Source of the DNA: an uncultured Bacteroidales bacterium
GTDB lineage: Bacteria; Bacteroidota; Bacteroidia; Bacteroidales; WCHB1-69
Assembly: GCA_946407715.1 (NCBI GenBank)
Contig: CAMJPH010000001.1
Coordinates: 1-64,000 of the forward strand
Direction of reading: 5' to 3'
DNA length: 64,000 nt
Below are positions 34,449 through 44,677 of the stretch, one piece after another (the first letter of the stretch is position 1; each line of letters opens with the position of its first letter). Under the pieces are notes generated by a model. That model was not told the DNA's origin. It made no database searches and was given only the letters and a program-made list of their open reading frames with translations. A program made the translations under genes and the position numbers.

Positions 34449-35650
34449 TTTTTGAGATGATTCATAATGGTATCGTATGTGTTTTCAATGCGATAGTTGT
34501 CACAGAGGAACCGATACCCCTTTTCTCCCATCGCCTTTATATCGTTGTGGAGCATTCTATCGACACAATTGGTGAAATCCCCAATGGAATTGCTCTCACA
34601 CCAGTAGCCGAAACCATTGGCTTCGGCCATTGGACCCATGTCACAATTCGGGTCGGTGGCGCAAATCACCGGCATCTTGTATTCCAAATAACTCAACAGG
34701 CGCGACGGGAAATTCGGGATAGTGAAACGATGATCAAGGAAAATTAGTCCCACATCACAGGATTGCACCAATATGTCATAATCCTCCTTAGGTAAAAACT
34801 GTAATATCGTTGCGTTTCCTGGCTTATTCTTATCATACCATTCCTGAATTAAGTGCTTCTCTGTCCCCGACCCGACAACAACAAAGTGGCAATCAGTCCG
34901 ATTCTTGTTGGCATCGAGACACTTCACCAAGAAAGGTATTCCTTGGGGTTTGCCGAGGTTGCCACCATAAACAAACACTGGCTTATCTATCGGCAATCCA
35001 TACTTTCCCCTTATCCTTTCTTTGTTATCATTATCGTTAAGATTATCGTTTAATTCTATACTATTAGGAGCAACTTCCACTTTGGAGGGTGCAACCTCCG
35101 GATTATGCTTCAGCACAAACTCCACATTGGCAGAACTCATGCATCCTATATAATCAGACTGACGGTATAACTCAATCTCTTTTTTGCGGAAATACTTGTA
35201 GAACACACTATTCTTTCCAAACATTCCTATGTCAACCGCATTTTGCGGGAAAATGTCTTTCAGCAAAAGATAGGAAATAGCCTGCGGGTTTTTCTTCTTA
35301 AGATATTTTACCACTCCCATTAGAGTGATTGGAGGAGTGCTGTAGAGTATCAAATCGAACTTTGTATTGTCTATATATTTCTTGATCGCTCGTTTAAACT
35401 GCCTCTTCACCAAAATCTGACCAATGCCTTTCTCAACAACATTTGTTTTTGTAAGATTCAACGTTTGAACCCCGAGGTTTTTCACCCCATCACTTTCTAC
35501 GACACTCGTAGCAATGCCTGTTTTCCGTTCTCGAGGAGAGACTATCGTCACTCGATGCCCTTCATCACGGAATTTTCGTATAAGGTCACTGTAAATGTTT
35601 CGTCCCTCAATACTCTGTATTGGTGACATCGTAAGAAAGATTATGTTCAT
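34445..35650 (-). CDS. Family 4 glycosyltransferase, WbuB-like (candidate L-FucNAc transferase)
   Basis: A 401-residue GT-B enzyme using ATG 35650 (MNIIFLTMSPIQSIEGRN). The TTG 15 nt upstream is less likely. It has DLILYSTPPITLMG, the nucleotide-sugar domain start VFVYGGNLGKPQGIPFL and FPSRLLSYLEYKMPVI. This pattern matches WbuB-type transferases found with FnlABC in FucNAc-containing loci, which agrees with capE/G/F here. The 215-bp gap upstream is AT-rich and has no gene. Donor specificity is inferred. Confidence 0.85.
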   Translation of the reverse strand: MNIIFLTMSPIQSIEGRNIYSDLIRKFRDEGHRVTIVSPRERKTGIATSVVESDGVKNLGVQTLNLTKTNVVEKGIGQILVKRQFKRAIKKYIDNTKFDLILYSTPPITLMGVVKYLKKKNPQAISYLLLKDIFPQNAVDIGMFGKNSVFYKYFRKKEIELYRQSDYIGCMSSANVEFVLKHNPEVAPSKVEVAPNSIELNDNLNDNDNKERIRGKYGLPIDKPVFVYGGNLGKPQGIPFLVKCLDANKNRTDCHFVVVGSGTEKHLIQEWYDKNKPGNATILQFLPKEDYDILVQSCDVGLIFLDHRFTIPNFPSRLLSYLEYKMPVICATDPNCDMGPMAEANGFGYWCESNSIGDFTNCVDRMLHNDIKAMGEKGYRFLCDNYRIENTYDTIMNHLKK

Positions 35651-35865
35651 TCGTTTAACAGACAAAATAAATTAAAATATTCTAAATTTTATTAATATCT
35701 AAAAAGTCCTTCACAACAAATTAGTCTGTGTCTATTCAGTACTCTATCGCAAAAACGATTGGGTTCTAATATTTTAGGCAAAAAACTTTTTTTCAATTCC
35801 AGGTTAACCCTATCAATTGATAATCAGACAGTATATAAGCAACCGACATGCTACAATTAATACTA

Positions 35866-36492
35866 TTACACAAACGGTTGCCCCCCTCCAACCACATCCA
35901 CAAACTTTTGACAGTCATTGATATACATAGCACATTTCGACAAAGATTCGTCTGGCAATTCCCACCATTTTGTGGCGAGAAGTTTTTCTATTATTTCTTC
36001 CGGAAAACGATATTTAATAACTTTTGCCGGCACTCCACCCACTATCGCATATGGTGGAACATCTTTCGTAACCAAAGCATTGCTACCAATCACCGCACCA
36101 TGTCCAATTGTAACGCCTTGCTTGATAGTAACACCGTGGCCTATCCAAACATCACTTCCGATTATTGTTCTCTTTGGCTTAGGCAATTCATGCTTGAAGA
36201 AACGCATTGATGGACCGCTATGACTGACATTTTGAAATACGGGAGAAGTACTAACCCAATTAATCGGATGTTCTGCCCCGCCTATAAAAACATGGTCGCT
36301 TATAGAACAGAAAGAACCAATATTGCATGACGCTATCTGACAATTGTTTCCACAATAACTATAACGACCCATTCTCACATCAACAATATTACATCCATAG
36401 TTAATTACAGATGATTTATGAATCTTACTACCAACTACAGCTTTGCCATGAAGCCTATTTATTATCTTGGCATAAATATAAGAGAGTTGCAT
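35866..36492 (-). CDS. Hexapeptide-repeat O-acetyltransferase (CatB/Vat-like)
   Basis: A 208-residue left-handed beta-helix acyltransferase. Hexapeptide repeats are visible in IGSDVWIGHGVTIKQGVTIG and GHGAVIGSNALV, with FIGGAEHPINWVSTSPVF, which has the catalytic-type His found in xenobiotic acetyltransferases. In a capsule locus it most likely O-acetylates a sugar of the repeat unit using acetyl-CoA. It lies 17 nt downstream of a GT4 gene. Confidence 0.87.
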   Translation of the reverse strand: MQLSYIYAKIINRLHGKAVVGSKIHKSSVINYGCNIVDVRMGRYSYCGNNCQIASCNIGSFCSISDHVFIGGAEHPINWVSTSPVFQNVSHSGPSMRFFKHELPKPKRTIIGSDVWIGHGVTIKQGVTIGHGAVIGSNALVTKDVPPYAIVGGVPAKVIKYRFPEEIIEKLLATKWWELPDESLSKCAMYINDCQKFVDVVGGGQPFV

Positions 36493-36509
36493 AACGTCAC
36501 ATTTTTTGC

Positions 36510-37709
36510 TTACTTTTTTAAAGCTTCAAGGTATCTTTTTGCCACCTCAGAGTCTGAATATTCAAAAGCCGTTTCTTTAGCTCCACGTGATATCTCAACA
36601 AGTTGTTCTGACGGCATCTGCTTTATGTTCCTCAAAATGCTAGTCAATTCACTTACATCCCCCGCCTTGCACAGGAATCCATTTTTTCCATCAACTATTA
36701 CTCCATCAACACCTTCATTTCGTGAGCCAACGGGAATCACTCCTAATGCCATTGCTTCAAGATAGACCAAGCCAAAGATTTCCGCTCTGGAAATCATCAC
36801 AAGCACATCAGCCTGCCTTAAATACTGTACAATTCGCTCGCGAGGTATCCTACCCGTAAAATATAGTTCTCCTTTTTTGCCTAATCTTTGATGTTCTTCT
36901 TCTATATTATTCTTTTCAGCGCCATCACCAATAAATGTCAATGAGAAATCACCTTCTGGATACGCTTGTGACAATGCTTTCAACACAGACAAAGGATACT
37001 TTCTAGCTATCAAAGACCCCACAAACACATAATTACGAACGGGCTGTTGCACTAATCTTTCGTTTTCTTCACCCGATTTTAAAAAAAACTCTGAAACCCC
37101 AGAAGAAGCAATAAAAGAAGATTTCGGCCTCCCATATTGTTTTTCAAAATTACGCTTTCCTGTAAGACTACGAAATCCGACAGCATCCAACTCAAACAAC
37201 ATCTTCACACCCTCGCCACCATATTTTTTTTCAAAATCAAACACATTTTCATGCAAGACAAGGCATGTGGATTTTCCATAACTCTTTTTTAAAGCACTCA
37301 ACAATTCTAATTGAGGATTATCCCAATGACCAATAAACCAATCAGGCACGCCTAATCGGGAACACTCCTTTTTAATGATGTTTAATGCTCGTTTTAGTTG
37401 GCTATTGGAATATCTAGAATGAGGAAGCATTTTTTTTAAACAACGTTTATGTACAGATACGCCATCGGTAAAATAGTCCTCGTCTTGAGGACACTGCGTA
37501 GGAACCATCATTCCCAACCTGGTATTCAGTTGATGTTGAAAATGACGGCCCACCCAATACATAATCCTAGGAAATTTGGCAACAAAGTGAAAAACTGTTA
37601 CTTCATGACCCATTTTCACCCATTCACGTGCAAAATAATGTACCACTGGGGTTGACCCCTGCATTGAAGTTGTAGTAGCGTATATAGGAGTTAATAGAAA
37701 GATTTTCAT
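36510..37709 (-). CDS. Family 4 glycosyltransferase
   Basis: A 399-residue GT-B enzyme. The C-terminal donor-binding domain begins NYVFVGSLIARKYPLSVLKA. It contains the conserved E-x7-E-like region SRAEIFGLVYLEAMALGVIPVGSRNEG. The N-terminus (MKIFLLTPIYATTTSMQGSTPVVHYF) fits GT4 enzymes acting on polyprenyl-linked acceptors. It adds a sugar of the capsule repeat unit. The 191-bp gap on its upstream side contains the palindrome GTGTTATAACAC (37773-37784) and no gene. Confidence 0.88.
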   Translation of the reverse strand: MKIFLLTPIYATTTSMQGSTPVVHYFAREWVKMGHEVTVFHFVAKFPRIMYWVGRHFQHQLNTRLGMMVPTQCPQDEDYFTDGVSVHKRCLKKMLPHSRYSNSQLKRALNIIKKECSRLGVPDWFIGHWDNPQLELLSALKKSYGKSTCLVLHENVFDFEKKYGGEGVKMLFELDAVGFRSLTGKRNFEKQYGRPKSSFIASSGVSEFFLKSGEENERLVQQPVRNYVFVGSLIARKYPLSVLKALSQAYPEGDFSLTFIGDGAEKNNIEEEHQRLGKKGELYFTGRIPRERIVQYLRQADVLVMISRAEIFGLVYLEAMALGVIPVGSRNEGVDGVIVDGKNGFLCKAGDVSELTSILRNIKQMPSEQLVEISRGAKETAFEYSDSEVAKRYLEALKK

Positions 37710-37900
37710 AACAACTTTTTATAGATATAGTGGATTGTAGAACATTGAACAACAATTCAATCCATGGATAACGTGTTATAACACTGTGGCACTGATAAAA
37801 CCACCAACATTATCAAAAAAAATACAATAACACAGCATACCTTGTCGATTCTTTATGAAACCAAGGCGCCCAACAAAGCCCGTCCCACAAGCCCTGTCAC

Positions 37901-39202
37901 TTAATCCCTTTTGAAAATATCCCTCGTGTAAACCTTCTCCTTCACATCGTCCAAGCAGCTGTCATAGCGGTTGGCTATAATGGCCTGCGACTGGGCTTTG
38001 AACTGATCGAGGTCGTTGACCACGAGCGAGCCAAAGAAAGTGCCGCCGTTTTCCAACGTCGGTTCATAGATGATGACCTGCGCGCCTTTGGCTTTGATCC
38101 GCTTCATCACGCCTTGTATGGCGCTCTGGCGAAAATTGTCGGAGTTAGACTTCATAGTGAGCCGGTACACGCCAATCACAGGAGCCTTTTGCTCAGTTCC
38201 ATAGATGTTGTTTTCCGTATAGGCATAATAGCCTGCCATTTTCAACACTTGGTCAGCAATAAAATCCTTGCGGGTTCGGTTGCTCTCCACAATGGCCGAC
38301 ATCATATTCTGCGGCACGTCCTCATAATTGGCCAACAGTTGTTTGGTGTCCTTCGGCAGACAGTAGCCGCCGTAGCCAAACGACGGATTGTTGTAATGCG
38401 TGCCGATACGGGGATCGAGACCAATGCCGTCAATAATGGCCTGGGTGTCCAACCCCTTGACCTCGGCGTAGGTATCCAACTCGTTGAAGTAACTCACACG
38501 CAAGGCCAGATAGGTGTTGGCAAAGAGCTTTACGGCCTCTGCCTCTTTCATGCCTATAAAGAGGACCGGCACATCCTGCTTGATGGCGGCGTCCTTGAGC
38601 AGTCCAGCAAAAACGTGCGCTCTCTCGGTGATCCACTCCAAGTCGGTCAAGGCTTGGATGGCCTCGTTCTCCTCCCGGAACTCTTCTCCCATGATCTTAG
38701 GGATGCCTACGATGATGCGGCTGGGATAGAGGTTGTCGTAGAGGGCCTTGCTCTCCCTCAGGAACTCGGGAGAGAAAAGGAGGTTGAATTTTTTCACCCC
38801 TTTCTTCTGGTATTTGACGTAAAGGTTGCGGGTGTAACCGACGGGGATGGTGCTCTTGATAACCATAACGGCATCGGGGTTGACCTTGAGCACGGCGTCA
38901 ATGACGGCTTCCACAGCACTGGTGTCGAAGAAGTTCTTCTGAGTGTCGTAGTTGGTGGGGGCGGCGATGACCACAAACTCGGCGTCCTTATAGCCGGCCT
39001 CCTGGTCAAGGGTGGCTTTGAGACTGAGAGGCTTGGTGGCTAGGTATTCTTCGATATAGTCGTCTTGGATGGGCGACTTTTTATGGCTCACCATCTCAAC
39101 GCGCTCGGGCACCACGTCCACGGCAGTGACGTCATTATGCTGTGCGAGCAATGTGGCGATGCTCATGCCGACATAGCCGGTTCCTGCAACTGAAATCTTC
39201 AT
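37901..39202 (-). CDS. ugd: UDP-glucose 6-dehydrogenase
   Basis: A 433-residue nucleotide-sugar dehydrogenase. ATG 39202 ([20 protein letters not shown]) is chosen over a TTG 18 nt upstream because it begins directly with the NAD-binding fold. The catalytic cysteine lies in [15 protein letters not shown] near residue 270. It oxidises UDP-glucose to UDP-glucuronate with two NAD+, supplying an acidic sugar for the capsule. The length is slightly greater than the common 390-residue form and the sequence is of the short-linker type seen in capsule loci. Confidence 0.93.
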   Translation of the reverse strand: MKISVAGTGYVGMSIATLLAQHNDVTAVDVVPERVEMVSHKKSPIQDDYIEEYLATKPLSLKATLDQEAGYKDAEFVVIAAPTNYDTQKNFFDTSAVEAVIDAVLKVNPDAVMVIKSTIPVGYTRNLYVKYQKKGVKKFNLLFSPEFLRESKALYDNLYPSRIIVGIPKIMGEEFREENEAIQALTDLEWITERAHVFAGLLKDAAIKQDVPVLFIGMKEAEAVKLFANTYLALRVSYFNELDTYAEVKGLDTQAIIDGIGLDPRIGTHYNNPSFGYGGYCLPKDTKQLLANYEDVPQNMMSAIVESNRTRKDFIADQVLKMAGYYAYTENNIYGTEQKAPVIGVYRLTMKSNSDNFRQSAIQGVMKRIKAKGAQVIIYEPTLENGGTFFGSLVVNDLDQFKAQSQAIIANRYDSCLDDVKEKVYTRDIFKRD

Positions 39203-39287
39203 AATATGTTGTTTAATCAATATTTACTTGTTATTCTGCTACTTATATTCCGCAAAATCCTTAAGAAAGGCAATTTTCTGCATCAAC

Positions 39288-40424
39288 TCACCTTCCTTTA
39301 TACATCTCCTCGTAATACTTCTGGTAGTCCCCGCTCGTAACATTGTCCATCCACTCCTGATTATCCAAATACCAACGGACGGTTTTCTCGATGCCCTCTT
39401 CGAACTGCAAAGATGGCTCCCAGCCCAACTCCTTCTGGAGTTTCGTGCTGTCGATGGCGTAGCGCATATCGTGACCAGCACGGTCTGTAACGTAAGTGAT
39501 GAGGTTCATGTCTTCGCCCTCCGCTCTACCCAACAGGCGATCTACTGTGTTAATGAGCACCTTGATGAGGTCGATGTTCTTCCACTCATTGAATCCTCCG
39601 ATATTGTAGGTCTCCGCCACCTTGCCCTCGTGGAAAATCAGGTCAATGGCTCTGGCGTGGTCTTCCACATAGAGCCAGTCGCGCACGTTTTCTCCCTTCC
39701 CATACACGGGCAGCAGTTTTCTGTGACGGATATTATTGATAAACAACGGGATCAGCTTCTCCGGGAACTGATACGGACCATAATTGTTGGAACAGTTGGT
39801 CACAACTGTTGGCAACCCGTAAGTATCATGGAAGGCTCTCACAAAGTGATCGCTGGCTGCCTTCGCCGCACTGTAGGGACTGTGCGGCAGATATTTCAGG
39901 TCCTCGGTGAAGAACTTGTCACCGTATGCCAGATGGTGCTTGCCGCTGCTGGCCTTCGTGCTGAAGGGAGGTTCAATGCCCTGAGGATGAGTCAGTTCAA
40001 GAGCTCCATAAACCTCGTCGGTGGAGATATGGTAAAACCGTTTGCCGTCATATTTTTCGGGCAACGATTCCCAATATAGTTTCGCGGCCTGCAACAACGA
40101 CAGCGTCCCCATCACATTCGTCTGAGCGAAGGTGAAGGGGTCTTTGATAGAGCGGTCCACGTGACTTTCGGCGGCCAAGTGGATGATGCCCTCGACGTGT
40201 TCGTCCTGCATCAGCTTATAGACACCTTCGAAGTCGCAGATGTCCATCTTGATGAACTTATAGTTCGGTTTTCCCTCTACGTCTTTCAAGTTGGCGAGGT
40301 TTCCCGCATAGGTCAACTTGTCGAGGTTTATGATTTTATATTCGGGATATTTGTTCACGAAAAGGCGAACAACGTGGCTGCCGATGAACCCGGCGCCGCC
40401 GGTGATGAGAATCGTACGGTTCAT
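39288..40424 (-). CDS. rfbB: dTDP-glucose 4,6-dehydratase
   Basis: A 378-residue extended SDR. It has GGAGFIGSHVVRLF at residues 8-21, HLAAESHVDRSIKDP, the active-site STDEVYGAL and YSAAKAASDHFVRAFH with Tyr and Lys. It converts dTDP-glucose to dTDP-4-keto-6-deoxyglucose. No rfbC or rfbD follows, so rhamnose is not completed within this window. The intermediate probably goes to a 4-amino sugar through the VioA-like aminotransferase. Confidence 0.94.
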   Translation of the reverse strand: MNRTILITGGAGFIGSHVVRLFVNKYPEYKIINLDKLTYAGNLANLKDVEGKPNYKFIKMDICDFEGVYKLMQDEHVEGIIHLAAESHVDRSIKDPFTFAQTNVMGTLSLLQAAKLYWESLPEKYDGKRFYHISTDEVYGALELTHPQGIEPPFSTKASSGKHHLAYGDKFFTEDLKYLPHSPYSAAKAASDHFVRAFHDTYGLPTVVTNCSNNYGPYQFPEKLIPLFINNIRHRKLLPVYGKGENVRDWLYVEDHARAIDLIFHEGKVAETYNIGGFNEWKNIDLIKVLINTVDRLLGRAEGEDMNLITYVTDRAGHDMRYAIDSTKLQKELGWEPSLQFEEGIEKTVRWYLDNQEWMDNVTSGDYQKYYEEMYKGR

Positions 40425-40425
40425 T

Positions 40426-40475
40426 TAATTATGAATAATGATTTATGAAAGATGAATTATGAATTATGAATTGAA
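40426..40475. repeat. Degenerate ATGAATTATGAATTA repeat overlapping the rfbA 3' end
   Basis: Between rfbB and rfbA lies a run of variants of GAATTAT/GAATAATG. The last few codons of rfbA (SIHNS) and its stop fall inside the repeat, so the repeat has replaced the original end of the gene or been captured by it. Confidence 0.75.
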
Positions 40476-41386
40476 TCCTTCCTAAAGGTGTCGGAGGTGA
40501 TGTCTTCTTTTAGTTCGTCGATGACATGAAGCAGGTATTGTCCATACTGATTTTTGAGCATGGGTTGGGCAATTTCGCGCATACGCTCTTCCGTGATCCA
40601 GCCGTTGCGGTAGGCAATGCCTTCAAGACAGGCGATCTTCAGTCCTTGTCGTTTCTCTATGACCTCCACGAACGTGGAGGCCTCGGAGAGCGAGTCGTGG
40701 GTACCGGTGTCCAGCCATGCGAAGCCACGTCCGAAAACGCGCACCTTCAGCTCGCTGTCTTTCAGGAATTCCTGGTTCACGGTGGTGATTTCCAACTCGC
40801 CGCGGGCGGAGGGTTTTATGGTTTTGGCCACATCCACCACTTTGTTGGGATAGAAGTACAATCCCACCACCGCATAGTTGCTTTTGGGTTCCTTGGGTTT
40901 CTCCTCGATGCTGATGCAGTTGCCCTCCTTGTCAAACTCGGCCACCCCATAGCGTTCCGGATCGCTGACCCAATAGCCGAAAACGGTAGCCTTATGGTTC
41001 ACTTCGGCATCCTCCACCGCCTTTTTCAGCAGTTTGGTGAAGCCGCTACCGTAGAAGATGTTGTCGCCAAGGACAAGACAGGCGCTGTCGTCGCCGATGA
41101 ACTTCTCTCCTATTATGAACGCCTGCGCAAGACCGTCAGGAGACGGTTGTTCGGCGTATTCGAAATGCACGCCATAATCGGAGCCGTCACCCAAAAGTCG
41201 CTGGAATCCCGGCAAATCGTACGGAGTTGATATAATCAGTATATCCCGAATTCCTGCTAACATCAGCGCAGAAATGGGATAATAGACCATGGGCTTGTCA
41301 TAGATGGGTAAAAGTTGTTTGCTGACCCCTTTGGTAATGGGGTATAATCTGGTGCCGGAGCCCCCGGCGAGAACGATACCTTTCAT
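40457..41386 (-). CDS. rfbA: Glucose-1-phosphate thymidylyltransferase
   Basis: A 309-residue nucleotidyltransferase. It has [45 protein letters not shown] with the metal-binding Asp and [12 protein letters not shown]. It joins dTTP and glucose-1-phosphate to dTDP-glucose, the first step towards the dTDP-4-keto-6-deoxy sugar. It lies 56 nt after the CpsB-type phosphatase. The final residues are encoded by an intergenic-type repeat. Confidence 0.94.
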   Translation of the reverse strand: MKGIVLAGGSGTRLYPITKGVSKQLLPIYDKPMVYYPISALMLAGIRDILIISTPYDLPGFQRLLGDGSDYGVHFEYAEQPSPDGLAQAFIIGEKFIGDDSACLVLGDNIFYGSGFTKLLKKAVEDAEVNHKATVFGYWVSDPERYGVAEFDKEGNCISIEEKPKEPKSNYAVVGLYFYPNKVVDVAKTIKPSARGELEITTVNQEFLKDSELKVRVFGRGFAWLDTGTHDSLSEASTFVEVIEKRQGLKIACLEGIAYRNGWITEERMREIAQPMLKNQYGQYLLHVIDELKEDITSDTFRKDSIHNS

Positions 41387-41442
41387 GAATTATAATGTAT
41401 AAATGATGGATGATAAATAATGAATGATAAATATGCCAAAAG

Positions 41443-42135
41443 CTAAGAGTCTATTTCAAAAACTTTCTGCAGCAAAGATTTTTTGACTTTAAAATCCCAG
41501 ATTTGCAGTTGGCGGAAACGGTGAATGTCGCTCCCGATGTAGTTATAAGCTCCCTCTTTTAACAGATAGTGTGCTTTTTTCACCGCATCGCCGCCATAGG
41601 CGCCAGAAAGGGAGGCGACATTAAGCTGGAATCGCAGCCCCTTCTTCTTCAAGGGCGCGTAGTCGCTTATTTTCATATACAAATAACGCTCCGGGTGCGC
41701 CAGAATGGGGTAATAGCCTTTTCGTGTGATAGCGTCTAGAATATCATGCAAATCCATTGGAGGAGTGTAATAGGAGGTCTCCACCAACAAAGCATTGCCC
41801 TCGTGTCCGTGTGTAAGAAGGTCTTCTTTCTCCAGCCGATCCAAGAAGAGGCCGTCCATCATATACTCGGCAGCCAGATTCAACTGCACCGGACCATGAT
41901 ATGCCGCCTTCAGTTCGGCAAACCGCGCCTTTAATCCTTCTGTCGTGTTCGGAATATCCTCCATAATGTGAGGGGTACACCAAACCTCTTTGATTTGTAG
42001 TTTCTCATAGGCTGCCAATATATTCAACGAGGTCTCCATTTCAGAGACCCCGTCGTCTACGCCCGGAAGGATATGGGAATGGCAGTCCGTGGCGCCAACC
42101 CATACATCAGCAAGTTGTTTTTTCCCGAACCACAT
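41443..42135 (-). CDS. PHP-type tyrosine-protein phosphatase (CpsB/YwqE-like)
   Basis: A 230-residue PHP-family phosphatase. Metal-binding motifs are DCHSHILPGVDDG near residue 17, HPERYLY and GSDIHRFR. CpsB/YwqE enzymes remove phosphate from the C-terminal tyrosines of bacterial tyrosine kinases and so control chain length and export. The gene directly follows the Wzc kinase (2-nt gap), its expected partner. A repeat-like stretch of ATGAATGATAAAT variants lies at 41392-41440. Confidence 0.9.
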   Translation of the reverse strand: MWFGKKQLADVWVGATDCHSHILPGVDDGVSEMETSLNILAAYEKLQIKEVWCTPHIMEDIPNTTEGLKARFAELKAAYHGPVQLNLAAEYMMDGLFLDRLEKEDLLTHGHEGNALLVETSYYTPPMDLHDILDAITRKGYYPILAHPERYLYMKISDYAPLKKKGLRFQLNVASLSGAYGGDAVKKAHYLLKEGAYNYIGSDIHRFRQLQIWDFKVKKSLLQKVFEIDS

Positions 42136-42137
42136 GA

Positions 42138-44630
42138 TTATGCGTTTTTGTTAGTATTATTGGAAGCACCGTTATCATCTTCATCGTGGTAGTAACTGCC
42201 ATAGCTGTAACCATAACGATAGCCATAACGGTAACCGTAACGGTAGCCATATCTGTAACCATAACGACCCTCATGGGAGTACGTACCATTCAGCACCAAG
42301 CACATGTTGTTATACTTGTGCGACTCGTAAAGCTTGTCCAACTCCGGCAACATGCTGAGTTCCAAGTTTCCAGCACGCACGATAAAGACTGTGTAATCCG
42401 CCAAACCACTGATAATCTGGGTGTCGGCCACAATGTCGATAGGCGGACAGTCGATGAAGATGTAATCGAAATCCTTATGCAGATCTTTGACCATTTCCGC
42501 AAAGCGGTCTGTGGCCAGCAACTCTGTCGGGTTGGGCGGGATTGTACCCACCGGCAGCACTTTCAGGTTCGGGTGTCTGCTGTTAATCGGCACCATCACG
42601 CTGCGCACATCCTCAATCTTCTCGGCTAGGTAATTACTCATACCGACGCGAGGGCCATTCACATATTGGGACATGGAACAGTGGCGCATATCACCATCGA
42701 TAACCAAGATACGTTTATCCTTGATAGCCAACGACATGGCAAAGTTCATGGTGATGAACGACTTACCACTTCCCGGGTTGAAGGAGGTGAACATCAGCAC
42801 ATGACAATCTTCCCCCTTGCACATAAACTCCACATTCGTACGCATGACACGGAACGCCTCGTTGATGGTGCTTCTGGATCCTGCCTTGACCACGATCTCG
42901 GCCAGCTTGGCATTGGTTTCCTTATCATCCTTCTTCTTTCCCAAAAGTCCCCTGATTATCAAATTTTTACGAGTATTATTTTTAGCAGCAGCTTCGCCTG
43001 TAAGCGGGATTTCTGCAATGAACGGCACCTTCACATTCTTTAAGTCGTCACGGCCGCGCAAAGAAGTGTTCATCTGTTCACGCAGGAAGATTATGACTAT
43101 CGGGATAAGAAGACCCAAAACAAAAGTAACGAGGAAAATCATTGACTTTTTGGGCTTAATAGGACGTGGTCCTCCATTCGGATGTTCAATAACTCGGTTG
43201 TTATAGGCGGTAAAGGCCTGGGAAAGTTCGTTTTCTTCACGCTTCTGTAACAGATAGAGGTACAACGACTCCTTGACCTTCTGTTGGCGTTCCACCGAGA
43301 GGAGGTATTTGGCTTGGGTGGGGCCTGCTGCCAAGTGGGCATTCACATCCTTCTCGGTGGAAAGTGCACTTTGCATCAGTTTGTTTAGAGATGTCACCTG
43401 GTTGTCCAATGAAGTAATCACAGCCCCCCGCATAGCGGCGAGTTTCTCGTCCAAATCCAACACCAACGGGTTTTGGCTGCTGCTGTTCGCTACCAGACTA
43501 TTGCGCCGCATCATCATCTCATTATACTTGGAAATCTGGTTCTCGATACCCATATTGTCTACCCCTGAATTGACTGGCAACAACTGGTCGTGAGAAGCAT
43601 CAGAAGCGAGAAAATTGCGAATATAACGTGTAATAGCCAATCGGTTATTGATATCCACAATGTTTTTGGCCACTTCGCGGTTCTGTCCCAAATACATGTT
43701 AGAGACCGCATTCACGTCAGGGAGGAGATTGGCGCTCTTGTAGGAGGAGATATCGTCATCCACGTTACCCAGATCCCCTTCAATCACCTCCAAACGGTCA
43801 TTGATGAACCGGGAGGTGCTCAACGTAATCTGGTTTTTATCCTTCAGCCAATTGCCGTTATAAACCGCAATCAGCATGTTGATGATATCATCCGCTCTTT
43901 TTTTAATCACATCTTCCACGTTGATGGAGAGCACATCTGCTGCCTTGTTTACCTGGGAGACTGTGATTTTCCCTGACAAGGCACGGCAAGAGGCGTTCAT
44001 GGTAGAACGATAGACATTAATTTTCGGCCAAGATTTCACCTTGTAAAAGTCAGTCTTGTTAACCGCAATTCTACCTATAGGAGTAGCAACCGTATCTCCA
44101 ATCTTAAGGGTAATTTTATTGGACGAGACGCTTTCTCCCATAAATCTGAAATCGGACAAAATCACTTGGTTTTTATCCAACTTCATCACCAAAGAAGCGT
44201 ATTGTTCATCGGTGAGGTCCAAAAAAGAGACCTTCGCCGGAAGGGTCTCACCATAAAGCGTTGTCGGGCGGAACAATCCGTCGGTCGTGTAATTCACATC
44301 CAAGTTGAGGCGTCTCACGGTTTCCATCTTGTTGTCCATAGACTGGATCGTGATCAACTCGTTCTGCACATTCACATTTGTGCTCAACATCCCAACATCA
44401 GTAAAATCGGACACATTAATAGCGGAACCGCCTTTTTTGTCCGCCTTTACCAGAATTTTGGCCGTCCGCTGATACACCGGAGCCGTCTTCAAAATATAGA
44501 AGGTGGCTCCCGCCAGCATAATCACTATTGAAATCAAGAACCAGTACCAGCGGTTAAGGCACATATAAATCCAGTCCTTAAGCACCACTTCTTGAGTTTT
44601 TTCTTCTGTTATTTGATTTTGAGTTTCCAT
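42138..44630 (-). CDS. wzc: Wzc-type bacterial tyrosine kinase with Arg-Tyr-Gly-Tyr repeat tail
   Basis: An 830-residue inner-membrane protein. A Wzz-type chain-length domain is flanked by membrane helices at about 25-48 and near 510. A coiled-coil-rich periplasmic part lies between them. The cytoplasmic BY-kinase has Walker A FNPGSGKSFITMNF (about 615-628), Walker A' RILVIDGDMR and Walker B FDYIFIDCPPI. The tail (about 788-815) repeats RYGY about five times, giving the tyrosine cluster that is autophosphorylated. It pairs with Wza and the CpsB-type phosphatase to control polymer length and export. Confidence 0.95.
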   Translation of the reverse strand: METQNQITEEKTQEVVLKDWIYMCLNRWYWFLISIVIMLAGATFYILKTAPVYQRTAKILVKADKKGGSAINVSDFTDVGMLSTNVNVQNELITIQSMDNKMETVRRLNLDVNYTTDGLFRPTTLYGETLPAKVSFLDLTDEQYASLVMKLDKNQVILSDFRFMGESVSSNKITLKIGDTVATPIGRIAVNKTDFYKVKSWPKINVYRSTMNASCRALSGKITVSQVNKAADVLSINVEDVIKKRADDIINMLIAVYNGNWLKDKNQITLSTSRFINDRLEVIEGDLGNVDDDISSYKSANLLPDVNAVSNMYLGQNREVAKNIVDINNRLAITRYIRNFLASDASHDQLLPVNSGVDNMGIENQISKYNEMMMRRNSLVANSSSQNPLVLDLDEKLAAMRGAVITSLDNQVTSLNKLMQSALSTEKDVNAHLAAGPTQAKYLLSVERQQKVKESLYLYLLQKREENELSQAFTAYNNRVIEHPNGGPRPIKPKKSMIFLVTFVLGLLIPIVIIFLREQMNTSLRGRDDLKNVKVPFIAEIPLTGEAAAKNNTRKNLIIRGLLGKKKDDKETNAKLAEIVVKAGSRSTINEAFRVMRTNVEFMCKGEDCHVLMFTSFNPGSGKSFITMNFAMSLAIKDKRILVIDGDMRHCSMSQYVNGPRVGMSNYLAEKIEDVRSVMVPINSRHPNLKVLPVGTIPPNPTELLATDRFAEMVKDLHKDFDYIFIDCPPIDIVADTQIISGLADYTVFIVRAGNLELSMLPELDKLYESHKYNNMCLVLNGTYSHEGRYGYRYGYRYGYRYGYRYGYSYGSYYHDEDDNGASNNTNKNA
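42190..42265. repeat. Coding 12-bp repeat giving the RYGY tyrosine tail
   Basis: Imperfect 12-bp units (plus strand CATAACGGTAAC and variants) are repeated head to tail about five to six times and encode RYGY or a close variant. Third positions vary, so the array is not freshly expanded. Confidence 0.85.
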
Positions 44631-44677
44631 ACTCTTATTAAGGGTTATATGTTAACTATGAAAATGGATAAGGACAG

